64,000 nt of DNA from Opitutaceae bacterium EW11 (GTDB lineage: Bacteria > Verrucomicrobiota > Verrucomicrobiia > Opitutales > Opitutaceae). The notes below the pieces were generated by a model. That model saw only the letters and a program-made list of their open reading frames with translations, was not told the DNA's origin and did not search any database. The stretch spans positions 93,152 to 157,151 of the forward strand of contig QAYY01000014.1 in NCBI GenBank assembly GCA_003054665.1. The letters are read 5' to 3'. Position numbers and translations under genes: made by a program. Of the stretch, positions 26,064 to 35,915 are shown in pieces. Positions within the stretch are counted from its first letter, which is position 1. Every line of letters starts with the position of its first letter.

Positions 26064-28232
26064 CTACTTCGAGTAAATCGGCACGACGCCCGGCGGAGCG
26101 GAGGACGGAGTCGGAGCAGGTGCCCCCACCGCCTTGACGAGCAGATCGTCGAAGTACGGCGTGCTATACCGTTTCTCGATTCGGCACGCCATCAGACCCG
26201 CCATGCCCCGGGAATACAGACTATCCTGTGCCTGCACGACGGGCGCGCCGTCGACGTATCCGACGAGGTGATTGCCGTCCATCCGGAGCAGCAGTTGATG
26301 CCACGCGTTCGGTCGAACGTTGGCCACCCTCGCGCTGGCCAATACCAGTTCTCCGCCCCGAGGTGCTCCATTTGCTTTCTGCAGAGCCTGCTGCTCTGCA
26401 TCGCCGCCCTTCGGATTCTCCACCGGCCCCCGAATGACAATCAAGTCGCAGCGCCCGTCGCTGCCGAGTTGCAGGCAGTAGGCTTTCGGAGTGCTGCCCC
26501 ACCCCGTTCCCACGTGGTTGACGCGCCCCAGCACGCCGGCGCGATCTCCGGGCGGAAGAAAAACGCGGGCGCTGACGTCGTAGTCTCCCCAATCCTCGTC
26601 GCCCAAAATCGTGTACGGCTGCCATTCGGGCGCCCATGAGAGCGACGGCACGGCAACGATCTGCTTGAGACACTTTCCCGGCCCGCTCGGCGATTCGCTC
26701 AACTCAAACATCCCGGCGATATCGGCGGTGTAGCGAGGCAGCCAGCCCCAGCGAGCGGGCTCGGTGTAGCTGTCGAAGGTTTCGAGATATGGAAAGGGAA
26801 ACCGCTGGGCGGCAGGAATCGCGTCAAAGCCGCCCTTCCGTTGGCCGCGTGTCGTCGAAAGGGAGTAGATGGAGCCCGGGAGCACCGTGAGTTCGAACGC
26901 GCCGTTCACAGGCCGCAGCGAGGGCCGAAGGACGAATTGTTCGTTGGCGTCGCTGAACCAGACACACAGTTCACCTTGGGACAGTCCGCCGCCCAGGGTG
27001 AAACGAAGCGTCTGCGGCGTCTTGGCCTCTTTGGTCTCGATGATGACGCTGTAATCTTGGTCGGGGGACTTGAGTGTGACGAAGCTGCCTCCGCCCCCAA
27101 GCTCTCCGCAGCCGCCGTTCAAGTATTCCCAACCGACGCGGGTAAACTGCCCGTAGTGCGCGTAGCCCCACAGCGCCTCGCGCACGAAGTAATGGCCGCT
27201 CCAGGGAGAGTTGGCCACGATCATGGCAGGATCCTGCGAATAGGGCTCCAGCGGATACACGCCGGCGATGTCGTACCAATTCACTATCTTGGTGGCGCCG
27301 CTCCTGACGAAGTTGAGGTTGAAGGCCCGGACAATGCTGATCGCACAGTCGAAACCCTTCAGGTAGATGTGCTCCTCCGTGTTCCAGATCGGTTTTCCGA
27401 GGCGGAGAGCCAGCGCCTGATTCTCCTTTGAAACCGGTATCTCCGTGAACGTATGCGCGCTGATGATACTCATCGCCCGGGCCAGGGACTCGTCGGCTGC
27501 CAGCGACGGCACGAAATCGAGCTTCTTCTCGCCCCAGTTGTCGAACCCGTGGATTCTGAGTTTTCCGAAACCGCGAGCGTCGAGGGTCGTCCGGAGCAGC
27601 TTGGCGAATTCAGAACTGTCCCCGCGTTCGTTGCGGCAACCGATGGCGTTCAGTTCGAGCCCATACACATCCCGCAGCCCCTCGAGCCATGCGGCATAAT
27701 AATCGGCCGCATCTTGCGACCAGAACTCTCCGTCGCCGATCCATCCTGGCGCGCTCCACGCCGTGCCATCGAGCGTCAGCTCGTGATTACGCTTTTTCGC
27801 CTCGCGCATGATCCACCAGGTATAACCACGGGTGAAGTTCAGATCCGCGCGAGTGTGCATATGGCTGGGCATGGAGCCCTGCGTCGCATTTCCGTCGCCG
27901 GGGATCTCCACGAGAAGCGCGCTGATCGATGCGCCGAGATTCGGTGAATACACGAGGTCCAGGATCTGCTCTCGTTGCGGCGAGGGGTAGTCCTTCAACA
28001 ATACGGACGTGGCGCCACCGCCGTTGACCGCTCCGATCCCCTCAAACAGGCGTCCTCCCGCGGCGCCGTTGAGCACGATGGTTTGCGGTCCCGCAGGTTG
28101 CGCAGGCAGCGAGTCCGCGCCGTGCAATCGCGCCCCCGCGAATATCAGAACCGGCGCCAGAACGAGGGCGAAGAGACGCCGAGGCGAAGTGGAAAACGCT
28201 CTGCAGGGGGAGAAATCCATTGGGATGGTCAT
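26064..28232 (-). CDS. GH59 galactocerebrosidase-like enzyme
   Basis: A 722-residue secreted glycoside hydrolase of family 59, the family of galactosylceramidase, which removes galactose from glycolipids. It has a signal peptide (SPRRLFALVLAPVLIFAGAR). The catalytic barrel starts FEGIGAVNGGGATSVLLKDY and contains the segments PSHMHTRAD and GYTWWIMREAKKRN, characteristic of the family. The acid/base Glu is in CRNERGDSSEF and the nucleophile Glu in WNTEEHIYLKG. The last 230 residues form a lectin-like beta-sandwich (WQPYTILGDEDWGDYDVSAR). ATG 28232 is placed before the signal sequence. It is divergent from the GH62 gene, with 367 bp between them. Confidence 0.88.
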   Translation of the reverse strand: MTIPMDFSPCRAFSTSPRRLFALVLAPVLIFAGARLHGADSLPAQPAGPQTIVLNGAAGGRLFEGIGAVNGGGATSVLLKDYPSPQREQILDLVYSPNLGASISALLVEIPGDGNATQGSMPSHMHTRADLNFTRGYTWWIMREAKKRNHELTLDGTAWSAPGWIGDGEFWSQDAADYYAAWLEGLRDVYGLELNAIGCRNERGDSSEFAKLLRTTLDARGFGKLRIHGFDNWGEKKLDFVPSLAADESLARAMSIISAHTFTEIPVSKENQALALRLGKPIWNTEEHIYLKGFDCAISIVRAFNLNFVRSGATKIVNWYDIAGVYPLEPYSQDPAMIVANSPWSGHYFVREALWGYAHYGQFTRVGWEYLNGGCGELGGGGSFVTLKSPDQDYSVIIETKEAKTPQTLRFTLGGGLSQGELCVWFSDANEQFVLRPSLRPVNGAFELTVLPGSIYSLSTTRGQRKGGFDAIPAAQRFPFPYLETFDSYTEPARWGWLPRYTADIAGMFELSESPSGPGKCLKQIVAVPSLSWAPEWQPYTILGDEDWGDYDVSARVFLPPGDRAGVLGRVNHVGTGWGSTPKAYCLQLGSDGRCDLIVIRGPVENPKGGDAEQQALQKANGAPRGGELVLASARVANVRPNAWHQLLLRMDGNHLVGYVDGAPVVQAQDSLYSRGMAGLMACRIEKRYSTPYFDDLLVKAVGAPAPTPSSAPPGVVPIYSK

Positions 28233-28599
28233 CGGTTCTAGGGCATGCCTCGCAGGAGGAAACGTCATGATTGGGCTCACACTCGGGCCTCCGCAAGCGC
28301 ACACAGGTTTCGCGATCACGGTCGGCGATATCGTCGACGATTCAGCGCTGGAGGCGCACGTCGCGTCACGTCACTCACGTTGCGCATACGGACTTGTCCC
28401 CTGTTTTGGCGACACGATGTTGTGAGCCTATTCTGGCGCCGGGTTGGCGCGCAGGGGCAGTATCATCGCACGAACGCCGGAATCTTCGGCGACTTTGTCG
28501 AGGTTCCAGCAGCCGAGATCCCCTTCCCGTTCCGCTAGGGCCGACGTACCGGAAGCAATTTCTATCCGACCGCGCACAGGCAGCAGAACAAAACCCAGC
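28233..28599. other. Divergent intergenic region (GH59 / GH62)
   Basis: This gap must hold the promoters of both enzymes. I see no gene and no clear operator. Confidence 0.4.
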
Positions 28600-29670
28600 A
28601 TGAAACCCGCCTCCCATTCACTATTCCTCGCCACGCACTGGCTTCGCACCGGTGCCGCGCTGGCCCTCGTCTCCCTGGTTCCTTTGCGTGCCACGACACT
28701 GGCTCCGCGCGCGTGGACGTCGACGAACCCTCTCGTATTCCCAGTCGCCGACGCGGCGCATCCGATCGTCTCCGTCAAAGACCCGAGCGTCATCTATCAC
28801 AACGGTCGCTGGCACGTCTTCGCCACGACCGCCGCCACGACGGGAGCTTGGGGCATGGCGTACTTCAGTTTTGTTTCTTGGGACGACGCGCCGCGGGCAA
28901 AGCCGTTTTATCTCGATCAGAACGTCAACCTCGCCGGCTACAACTGCGCGCCGCAGGTCTTCTACTTCCGACCGCAGAAAAAATGGTATCTGATCTTCCA
29001 GTCGCCGCAGCCGCGTTTTTCGACAAGCAACGACCTTGCCGATCCGATGTCTTGGAGCGCGCCGCAGGATTTTTTCGCGGGCACGCCGAAGAGCGTGACG
29101 GAGGGCTGGCTCGATTACTGGATCATCTGCGACGAAACTCACGCGTATCTCTTTTTCCCAGACGACCACGGCAGATTCTACCGCAGCCGTACGCGCCTCG
29201 AGGAGTTCCCACACGGTTTTAGCGAGCCCGTCGTCGTCATGCGCGAAACGAACCCCGGCGATCTCTTTGAAGGCTCGTGCGTCTACCGCGTGAAAGACAC
29301 GAACCAGTACCTCGCACTCGTCGAGTGTATCGGACAACACGGCGCGCGTTACTACCGCGCCTTCACGACCGATCGCCTCGACGGCGAATGGAAACCGCTG
29401 CGCGATGGCTCCACGGAGTCGACACCGTTCGCCGGCGCCAAAAACGTTGCGACCGAAAACGGAGGCCCGCTCTGGACGGCCGACATCAGCCACGGCGAAC
29501 TGCTGCGCGAGGGCTGCGACGAGACGATGACCGTCGATCCGCAAAACCTCCGCCTGCTCTACCAAGGCATGTCTCCGGGCACGCGCGAGCCGAACTACGT
29601 TCTGCTGCCCTACCGACTCGCGCTGCTTCGCCCCGCGAGCAAAACGCCGCCTGAAAAGGGCCGCGAGTAA
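28600..29670 (+). CDS. GH62 alpha-L-arabinofuranosidase
   Basis: A 356-residue exported enzyme of glycoside hydrolase family 62, which removes arabinose side chains from xylan. It has a signal peptide (WLRTGAALALVSLVPLRATT). The five-bladed propeller begins VSVKDPSVIYHNGRWHVFAT, whose Asp is the catalytic base. Further blades show NCAPQVFYFRPQKKWYLIFQ, EGWLDYWIICDETHAYLFF and GDLFEGSCVYRVKD, where the Glu of FEGS is the expected acid. ATENGGPLWTADISHGELLR is a late family signature. ATG 28600 is set by the signal peptide. It is divergent from the GH59 gene. Confidence 0.88.
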   Translation: MKPASHSLFLATHWLRTGAALALVSLVPLRATTLAPRAWTSTNPLVFPVADAAHPIVSVKDPSVIYHNGRWHVFATTAATTGAWGMAYFSFVSWDDAPRAKPFYLDQNVNLAGYNCAPQVFYFRPQKKWYLIFQSPQPRFSTSNDLADPMSWSAPQDFFAGTPKSVTEGWLDYWIICDETHAYLFFPDDHGRFYRSRTRLEEFPHGFSEPVVVMRETNPGDLFEGSCVYRVKDTNQYLALVECIGQHGARYYRAFTTDRLDGEWKPLRDGSTESTPFAGAKNVATENGGPLWTADISHGELLREGCDETMTVDPQNLRLLYQGMSPGTREPNYVLLPYRLALLRPASKTPPEKGRE

Positions 29671-30278
29671 CGCTGGGGATCGCCCAAAGGCTCCGGCCGT
29701 CGGGCGTTCCCGCAGGCTCGAAGGCCTGCATTCAATTCCCCGAAGATTCGTCGCGCAGTGCCGAACCTGCGCTCGGATGCGTCCCCGGAGTCGGGCTGGA
29801 TCCCAGCCAACTCCGGCGGCGGCTATCAGCCATCTCCTTTCCCGGAAAAAAGTCACGTGCGGCGCCCAAACGCACGCGTTCGATAGACCGGACCGGCGAG
29901 TTCTCCACTGTCCTGCGGAAACTCCGGTCGAGCGTTCGCTCGGTGAGGCTCACGAGGGGTCGCCTCGGCCCGCAGCTCGCGATTTGGAGAAGCGATCCCC
30001 GCAAAGCCGCGGTCCAGACGTTCTCCGAAACGCGAACGACGCACGAATAAAACGAGCCGAGCGTGTCGGATATCTACACACTCATCCGTCGGGACATTAG
30101 CCGGACTCAAGATGCCCACCCCACCGCCCGTTTTCGTTGGCCACACGACCAAAAACATTATTCAGCCGTTGCCTACGCTGCGGCATCAGGGTCGGAGATT
30201 TATCAAGCAAGCGAGCGTGGAATTCTAGGAAATACGATTGAACCCGCACTGCCTGCTGCGGGACTAGAGGAGACGATC
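29671..30278. other. No gene recognised
   Basis: About 600 bases between the GH62 gene and the reductase gene. Open frames here lack recognisable motifs. A good Shine-Dalgarno sequence (AGAGGAGA) just before 30279 belongs to the next gene. Confidence 0.45.
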
Positions 30279-30926
30279 ATGTCCAAATTAAGAGCACACT
30301 GTTTCAGTTTATCCGTCGATGGATTCGGCGCCGGTCCGAACCAGACTCGCGAAAACCCACTCGGGGCTGGCGGCGAGGCGTTGCACGAATGGTTCTTTCC
30401 GACCCGGACGTTCAAGCAGATGACCGGAGAAGCGGGCGGCACGACGGGCATCGACGAAGAGTTCGCCGTCCGAGGATTCCACAATATTGGGGCATGGATT
30501 CTCGGTCGTAACATGTTTGGTCCGATCCGGGGCGATTGGCCTGATGACGCATGGAAGGGCTGGTGGGGCGACAACCCGCCGTATCATGTTCCGGTGTTCG
30601 TGCTGACCCACCACGCCCGGCCTTCGATTTCGATGGCGGGCGGCACCACGTTTCACTTCGTCACGGACGGAATCCACTCGGCCCTGCGTCAGGCGCGTGA
30701 AGCGGCGGCCGGCAAGGACGTGCGGGTCGGCGGAGGCGTCTCTACGATTCAACAATATCTACGCGAGCGACTGATCGACGAACTGCACTTCGCGATCGCG
30801 CCCATTCTGCTGGGCTCCGGGGAATCCATGTTCGGGGGCATCGACCTCGTGAAGCTCGGCTATCGCTGTGCCGAGCATGTGACGACGCCGAATGCCATGC
30901 ATCTCCTCCTGCGCAAGGTTTCCTAG
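30279..30926 (+). CDS. Dihydrofolate reductase-like (RibD_C) protein
   Basis: A 215-residue member of the RibD_C/DHFR-like superfamily, of the longer subgroup that keeps GAGPNQTRENPLGAGGEALH near the start. ILGRNMFGP and the late ELHFAIAPILLGSGESMFGG are the conserved strands, and GKDVRVGGGVSTIQQYLRER is the NADPH-binding loop. ATG 30279 is supported by a strong ribosome-binding site, AGAGGAGA, 7 bp upstream. It is followed after 7 bp by an alpha/beta hydrolase gene, so the two are probably co-transcribed. The substrate is unknown. Confidence 0.88.
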   Translation: MSKLRAHCFSLSVDGFGAGPNQTRENPLGAGGEALHEWFFPTRTFKQMTGEAGGTTGIDEEFAVRGFHNIGAWILGRNMFGPIRGDWPDDAWKGWWGDNPPYHVPVFVLTHHARPSISMAGGTTFHFVTDGIHSALRQAREAAAGKDVRVGGGVSTIQQYLRERLIDELHFAIAPILLGSGESMFGGIDLVKLGYRCAEHVTTPNAMHLLLRKVS

Positions 30927-30933
30927 TTGCCCT

Positions 30934-32121
30934 ATGGACACCGTTCGCACCCCGCGGGCCATGTCTTCCTTTTTCCGATACATGCGTGCTACCTTGCTCC
31001 GCGCGACTCTCGTTACCCTCGGGACAACGACGGTGTTGACGGCTGAGGCGCCGCCTCCGCATGACCGTGCGGAGGCGACCAAGATCATTGCGGATATGCG
31101 CCGTATCGTGACGTCGGAAGGAGTCGAGCGGTTGGAGAAGGTACGGATCGGAGGCATCGACCAATGGGTCTCGATTCGCGGCGTCGATCGCCGGAATCCG
31201 ATTCTGCTCTATATTCACGGCGGCCCGGGATACGTCGAGATGCCCACGAGCTGGTACTTTCAGCGCGGCTGGGAGGAGTACTTCACCGTTGTCCAATGGG
31301 ATCAGCGCGGCGCAGGCAAAACGTACCTCGCCAACGATCCGAAAGTGGTCGCGCCAACGATGACGCTCGAGCGCATGAACGCGGATACGGATGAAATGAT
31401 CCAGTGGCTGCGCAAGGAATTCGGGAAGCAGAAGATTTTCGTGCTCGGTCACTCGTGGGGCAGCTATCTCGGGCTGATGGCCGCGCAGCGCCATCCCGAG
31501 TGGCTGCACGCCTACATCGGCATGGGCCAGGCCACCAACATCCCGGAGAGCGAACGTCGCGGCTGGCGTTTCGCGATGGACCGAGCACGCGCGGCCGGAA
31601 ACGAAGCCGCGGTGCACGAGTTGGAATCGATTGCGCCCTATGGCGCGGGAAACAAATCGATTCCCCTGGAGCACATCCTGATTCAGCGCAAATGGGTCGG
31701 CTTCTATGGTGGAGTGATCGGAGGGCGCACGGACAATCGAGCCATCTCGGCTGCGACGTCGCTCTCTCCTGAATACACGGACGCCGAGATTGCCCGGTTG
31801 TGGGACGGCAACGGTTACTCCGAGGAATTTTTCCTCAGCCGGCTGCTGACGATGGACCTCAGTTCGGTCACCGAACTGAAGTGTCCGATGATCCTGTTCA
31901 ACGGCCGCGACGACTATAACGTCTCAGCCAGCGTGGCAGCCGAATGGTTCGAGCGACTCAAAGCGCCGTCCAAAAAACTCGTGTGGTTTGAGCACGTCGC
32001 TCACGAACCGCAAAACGAAGCTCCGGGTCGGACACTCGTTGCTCTCGTCCAATACGCTCTGCCCATCGCCGAGCGAGCCGGAGATGTTGCGCCGCACCAG
32101 AACTCCGCGTCAGACCGGTGA
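30934..32121 (+). CDS. Exported alpha/beta hydrolase (proline iminopeptidase-like)
   Basis: A 395-residue alpha/beta hydrolase with an N-terminal signal (MRATLLRATLVTLGTTTVLT), so it is probably periplasmic. The oxyanion-hole segment is ILLYIHGGPGYVEMPTSWYF, and the next strand is VVQWDQRGAGKTYLAND, both typical of the prolyl iminopeptidase group. The nucleophile elbow is LGHSWGSYLGL with Ser as nucleophile. The acid is likely in FNGRDDYNVSAS and the His in FEHVAHEPQNEAPG. All triad members are visible. The peptidase activity is inferred from family; other ester or amide substrates are possible. It starts 7 bp after the reductase gene. Confidence 0.82.
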   Translation: MDTVRTPRAMSSFFRYMRATLLRATLVTLGTTTVLTAEAPPPHDRAEATKIIADMRRIVTSEGVERLEKVRIGGIDQWVSIRGVDRRNPILLYIHGGPGYVEMPTSWYFQRGWEEYFTVVQWDQRGAGKTYLANDPKVVAPTMTLERMNADTDEMIQWLRKEFGKQKIFVLGHSWGSYLGLMAAQRHPEWLHAYIGMGQATNIPESERRGWRFAMDRARAAGNEAAVHELESIAPYGAGNKSIPLEHILIQRKWVGFYGGVIGGRTDNRAISAATSLSPEYTDAEIARLWDGNGYSEEFFLSRLLTMDLSSVTELKCPMILFNGRDDYNVSASVAAEWFERLKAPSKKLVWFEHVAHEPQNEAPGRTLVALVQYALPIAERAGDVAPHQNSASDR

Positions 32122-32184
32122 CGCCTTTGTGAATTCGGCAGCTGCGCGGGCCACCAGAGAGCGCGGGGAAAATTGGAGGAACCG

Positions 32185-32754
32185 ATGAAAGTGCGCGACA
32201 GCGGAATGCCCGAACAGAACTACTGGGAAAGCTTGTTCGATATTGCCGGAATATTGAATGGACTGGAGATCAATCAGGAGATTGCCGACGCCGTCGAGGT
32301 CGGTTGTGGCTACGGCACATTCACCTTGCCCGTGGCGCGCCGGATCCGAGGCACATTGCATTCATTCGATATCGAGGCCGACATGGTCGCGACGACACTC
32401 GCACGGGCAAGGGACAGCGGAGTACTGAATGTGCGCGCAGCCGTCCGCGACGTGGTCGCGAGCGGTTTTGATCTCCCGCCCGACAGCGTCGATGCCGTTC
32501 TGCTTTTCAACATCCTTCACGCGGAAAACCCGACGCAGTTGCTCCAGGCAGCTGCCACGGTGGTGCGTCCGCATGGACGCGTGCTCGCGATCCACTGGCG
32601 GTCGGATCTTGAAACGCCACGCGGGCCCGATCTCAGCATTCGACCGCGACCGGAGCAGATTGTCACCTGGGGATGCTCCGTCGGTCTCGCACCGGAAAAG
32701 AACGTCCTGCTACCGCCGTGGCATTTCGGCGTCGTGTTGCGCCGGCGCAAATAG
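32185..32754 (+). CDS. SAM-dependent methyltransferase
   Basis: A 189-residue class I methyltransferase. The SAM-binding motif I is VEVGCGYGTFTLPVA at about residues 38-52. HSFDIEADMVATTLARA holds the acidic residue that binds the ribose. DAVLLFNILHAENP is motif IV, and the strand GRVLAIHWRSD follows. ATG 32185 is chosen because GGAGG lies 7 bp upstream. It has no membrane segment. It is 63 bp after the hydrolase gene, perhaps in the same transcript. The substrate is not evident; UbiE-like small-molecule methylation is the nearest fold group. Confidence 0.85.
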   Translation: MKVRDSGMPEQNYWESLFDIAGILNGLEINQEIADAVEVGCGYGTFTLPVARRIRGTLHSFDIEADMVATTLARARDSGVLNVRAAVRDVVASGFDLPPDSVDAVLLFNILHAENPTQLLQAAATVVRPHGRVLAIHWRSDLETPRGPDLSIRPRPEQIVTWGCSVGLAPEKNVLLPPWHFGVVLRRRK

Positions 32755-32784
32755 CTACGCGAACCGGTGATCTGCGGTGGGTGG

Positions 32785-33138
32785 CTACGTGCGGAGCACC
32801 TTTTCGAGCGGTTTCCCCTTGGCCAATTCATCGACCAGTTTGTCGAGGTAGCGAATCTCACGCATCGTCGGCTCCTGGATGTCTTCGATGCGGACACCGC
32901 AAATCATGCCCTTGATCGATGCTCTGAGTGGGTTCGGACGAGGAGCGTTTTTGAAGAACGTCTCGAAATCCGTCTGCTTCTTCAATTCTTGCTCCAGCTG
33001 ACGCTGCGTGTAGCCGGTGAGCCAGCAGATGATCGCATCCACCTCCGATTTCGTCCGGCGTTTCTTCTCCGCTTTTGCAATATAGAAGGGATATACATTC
33101 ACCACGGCCGTCGTGAGTATCCGGTGTTTTTCGGTCAT
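32785..33138 (-). CDS. DUF2200 family protein
   Basis: A 117-residue conserved protein of the DUF2200 family. The family pattern is clear: [20 protein letters not shown] near the start, [15 protein letters not shown] in the middle and [20 protein letters not shown] followed by [15 protein letters not shown] at the end. It is a small, basic, soluble protein with no known enzymatic role. It converges on the methyltransferase gene, 30 bp apart. Its length equals that of the family. Confidence 0.88.
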   Translation of the reverse strand: MTEKHRILTTAVVNVYPFYIAKAEKKRRTKSEVDAIICWLTGYTQRQLEQELKKQTDFETFFKNAPRPNPLRASIKGMICGVRIEDIQEPTMREIRYLDKLVDELAKGKPLEKVLRT

Positions 33139-33292
33139 ACTGATTTCGGCATAGCGAACAGGAGCCGTCGATCAACGGATATTCGCCGCGCCCGAATCTC
33201 GCCGGCCGCTCCGTGGCAATCCGGGAAACAGTCGTCGATCTATCGAGTGGCACCAACGCAGGAGGATCCTGCTCGTCCGCACCGGACTTAGT

Positions 33293-34846
33293 CTACGCAA
33301 CGCGCGCTGGTGTTGCGGTTTTCTTCACCCCAGCGGGGCTGCGAGGATCAGAGGGTGCAGGATCGTCGTGAACTTCCGGATTCGCGGAAGCTGCGAGATC
33401 ACCCGTGTCGGCGCTGGTGCTGTCTTCGCCGACAGCGAGACGCTGTAGTTCGCCAATAGTATGGCGCATGGCGGCCGCCTGCGCGCTGAGTTCCTGGGCG
33501 CTCGCGGCGTTTGCTTGCGTGATTTTGTCGATGTCGGCCACCGCGAGATTGATTTGGGAGCTGCCGGTCGTTTGTTCGCGCGACGCAGTGGCCACCTCGG
33601 AAGCGAGTTCGTCGACTTGGCGTGTCTGCGCCACGATGTCGGCGAGCGCCGTGGCAACTTTCCCGCTCAGTTCAACGCCGGTGGCGGTGTTGGTGACCGC
33701 CCCCTGGATCATGGTGGCAATCTCTTTCGCGGCAGAGGCGCTGCGGTGTGCAAGCGCGCGGACCTCCTCTGCCACGACCGCGAAACCCATACCGGCTTCG
33801 CCCGCACGAGCCGCTTCGACGGCGGCATTGAGAGCGAGTATGTTGGTCTGAAAAGCGATTTCGTCGATGGTCTTGATGATCTTGCCGATGTTATCGCCGG
33901 ACGACTTGAGCGCCTCCATCGCGGCGCTCATCGCCTGCATGTCGCTGGCGCATCGATCCGCGGATTGGCGCGCTTGTTTCGCCAGCTCGTTGACCGTCTC
34001 CGCGCTCGCGGCGTTGCGTTTCGTCATGCTGGTCATCTCTTCGAGCGATGCGCTCGTCTCCTCAAGCGATGCCGCCTGCCGGGAGGCGCCGTCAGCGACG
34101 GAGCTGCTGACGATCGTGACCTGGCTCGCTCCTTCCGCGGTTTCGGAAATCTTGCTCTTCAACAATGCGGCCAGCGGGCGCCATGCCCGCGTAATCAGTT
34201 GCCCCGACACCCACGGAATCGCCGTGAGCACGACGGCGAGGAGCCAGAAGGTCCCTGTAGCAACTCGGCGGTGACGCAGCGCACTCGCCTGGCAGGTTTT
34301 GGCAAAAGCCGCCGTCTTGTCGCTGAGCGACTGGAGGTGCGTTTTCGCCTGTCGCCAGAGCGGCGTTTCGCGGCTGTTGAGGGCGGCGAGCGCCTCGGCA
34401 GTCTTTTTCTCACGCGCGAGACGGTGGACCTCCAACTGCAGCTGAAAGTCCGCCGCCATGGACGTATTCAAAGCCGACAGTTCCTGCTGCAGCTCAGCAT
34501 CTCCCAAATCGGACACGTACGGTTTCAACTGCTCGAGAACCAAGTCGAGCTGCTGGTGCGCGGCGGCATGGTTGTCGGCGGCGGTCTTGTCAGAAGGGTT
34601 AAGCAGGATGTTCCGCGTAGCTTGGCCGAGTTGCAGGCCATACGCGTACGCCTCTTTCACGAGCAGTTCGGCGCGGACCGCGGATTGGGCGCGATCCGTT
34701 TCACGCTTACTGGACGTCTGGAGGACAAGCACGGCGGCGACGCCAATCGCGGCGGCACATACGGCGCCGGAGGTCGTATGCTTCAGTATCCGAAACAGGC
34801 GAGACTGGATGTCCTCTCTTGTAGGCGCCCTTTTCATGTAGAGCAT
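33293..34846 (-). CDS. Methyl-accepting chemotaxis protein
   Basis: A 517-residue chemoreceptor. One membrane helix (about 22-45, [20 protein letters not shown]) is followed by a periplasmic four-helix-bundle-like region (45-190), a second membrane helix (about 200-222, [20 protein letters not shown]), a very short linker and the cytoplasmic signalling rod. The highly conserved hairpin tip [20 protein letters not shown] is at about residues 335-355. It transmits ligand binding to CheA/CheW and so to flagellar or other motility. ATG 34846 is used; ATG 34837 is nearly as good. No che genes lie nearby. Confidence 0.88.
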   Translation of the reverse strand: MLYMKRAPTREDIQSRLFRILKHTTSGAVCAAAIGVAAVLVLQTSSKRETDRAQSAVRAELLVKEAYAYGLQLGQATRNILLNPSDKTAADNHAAAHQQLDLVLEQLKPYVSDLGDAELQQELSALNTSMAADFQLQLEVHRLAREKKTAEALAALNSRETPLWRQAKTHLQSLSDKTAAFAKTCQASALRHRRVATGTFWLLAVVLTAIPWVSGQLITRAWRPLAALLKSKISETAEGASQVTIVSSSVADGASRQAASLEETSASLEEMTSMTKRNAASAETVNELAKQARQSADRCASDMQAMSAAMEALKSSGDNIGKIIKTIDEIAFQTNILALNAAVEAARAGEAGMGFAVVAEEVRALAHRSASAAKEIATMIQGAVTNTATGVELSGKVATALADIVAQTRQVDELASEVATASREQTTGSSQINLAVADIDKITQANAASAQELSAQAAAMRHTIGELQRLAVGEDSTSADTGDLAASANPEVHDDPAPSDPRSPAGVKKTATPARVA

Positions 34847-35116
34847 CTTTCTCCGGATCGGCGGCGCTCTTCGTAACTGATGCCGTCGTTCGGCGAAATG
34901 CGGATCTAGCATGCCGGCTTATCACAACAAGTAGGTCCGTTTACGGCAGCGCGCCAAGTCGCTGGTCTCACTGCCGATGAGATCATGCGCTGTAATTGTT
35001 ATCGCGCATCTCCTTCCGGTGAGCAGCAGTCCACATGAGCAACACGCAAGCGCGGCTCGTCTGTCGGTTTCAAATCACAGGGGCGCCGCGAGAAATGTCG
35101 GGCGCTTCGACTCACC

Positions 35117-35803
35117 CTACCCGGCTTTCCGCACCACCTGTTCTCCCGCAGCCACCCATTCCGGCACGCTGAACTTCAGCCGACGAACCGGAAGACCCAG
35201 CGCGCGCAGTTTCCGGGTTCCTTCCAGTCCCATCACACAGTACGGCCCGCGGCAGTAGGCGTAAACGCGCCCGCAAGGCTTCCGCGGCAGTTCGGCGACG
35301 TGCCCTGCTGTGATCTCGCCCGCGGGCAGATTGCGAGCGCCAGGCAAATGTGCGGTCGCGTACTCCTCGCGCGGTCTCAGATCCAGCAACGTCACCCGGC
35401 CATTGCGCAGCTCTGCTGCCAGTTCACTCGGCGAAAGTGGCGCCAACGCACGCCGATCGTCCGTGAATTGCCGCGCGACGTCGCGGGCTTCGGGCAGGAG
35501 TTCTTCGCCGAGAGTCCGCAGCGCGAGCCAGAACTGCGCGACGTTGTCGCCCGCGAGCCGGCAGAAAACCTGGCGCCCTCGTTTGTCCGAGGTCACGAGG
35601 CACGCAGCGCGCAGCACCTTCAAATGAGCGCTTGCGGTCGCGAGGGTCTGGTTCGTGCCGCCGGCCAGTTGGTCAACGGTCTTTTCGCCGTGCGCCAGGA
35701 GACTGATCATGGCGAGCCGTGCGGGGCTGGAGACCGCGTGCCCGATCAGTGCGAATTGCTGAAAGAGAAGCTGCCGTTTCGCAGTGTCCGGATGGGCTTT
35801 CAT
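35117..35803 (-). CDS. ArsR-type regulator fused to rhodanese
   Basis: A 228-residue fusion. Residues about 15-95 are an ArsR winged helix (ISLLAHGEKTVDQLAGGTNQ, LATASAHLKVLRAACLVTSD). Residues 120-225 are a rhodanese domain (VTLLDLRPREEYATAHLPGA) with catalytic Cys184 in YAYCRGPYCVMG and a second Cys189 five residues later. This combination is known in regulators that sense sulfane sulfur or persulfides. It is divergent from tlpA-dsrE (112 bp gap), which fits control of a thiol/sulfur stress operon. The sensing mode is inferred. Confidence 0.88.
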   Translation of the reverse strand: MKAHPDTAKRQLLFQQFALIGHAVSSPARLAMISLLAHGEKTVDQLAGGTNQTLATASAHLKVLRAACLVTSDKRGRQVFCRLAGDNVAQFWLALRTLGEELLPEARDVARQFTDDRRALAPLSPSELAAELRNGRVTLLDLRPREEYATAHLPGARNLPAGEITAGHVAELPRKPCGRVYAYCRGPYCVMGLEGTRKLRALGLPVRRLKFSVPEWVAAGEQVVRKAG

Positions 35804-35915
35804 GTGGTGAGAAGGGACATGGTTGCGGCCGCCGTAGAAAACTCAAACGCTCACCCGAAGAAATACTCAAACCCTTGTTTGACTATTCTTCGGGCCGGAA
35901 CTCCCTGCGGTGACC

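Noticed and set aside
33461..34876. A 471-codon open frame on the plus strand
   Set aside because: Antisense to the chemoreceptor, whose signalling hairpin is unmistakable.
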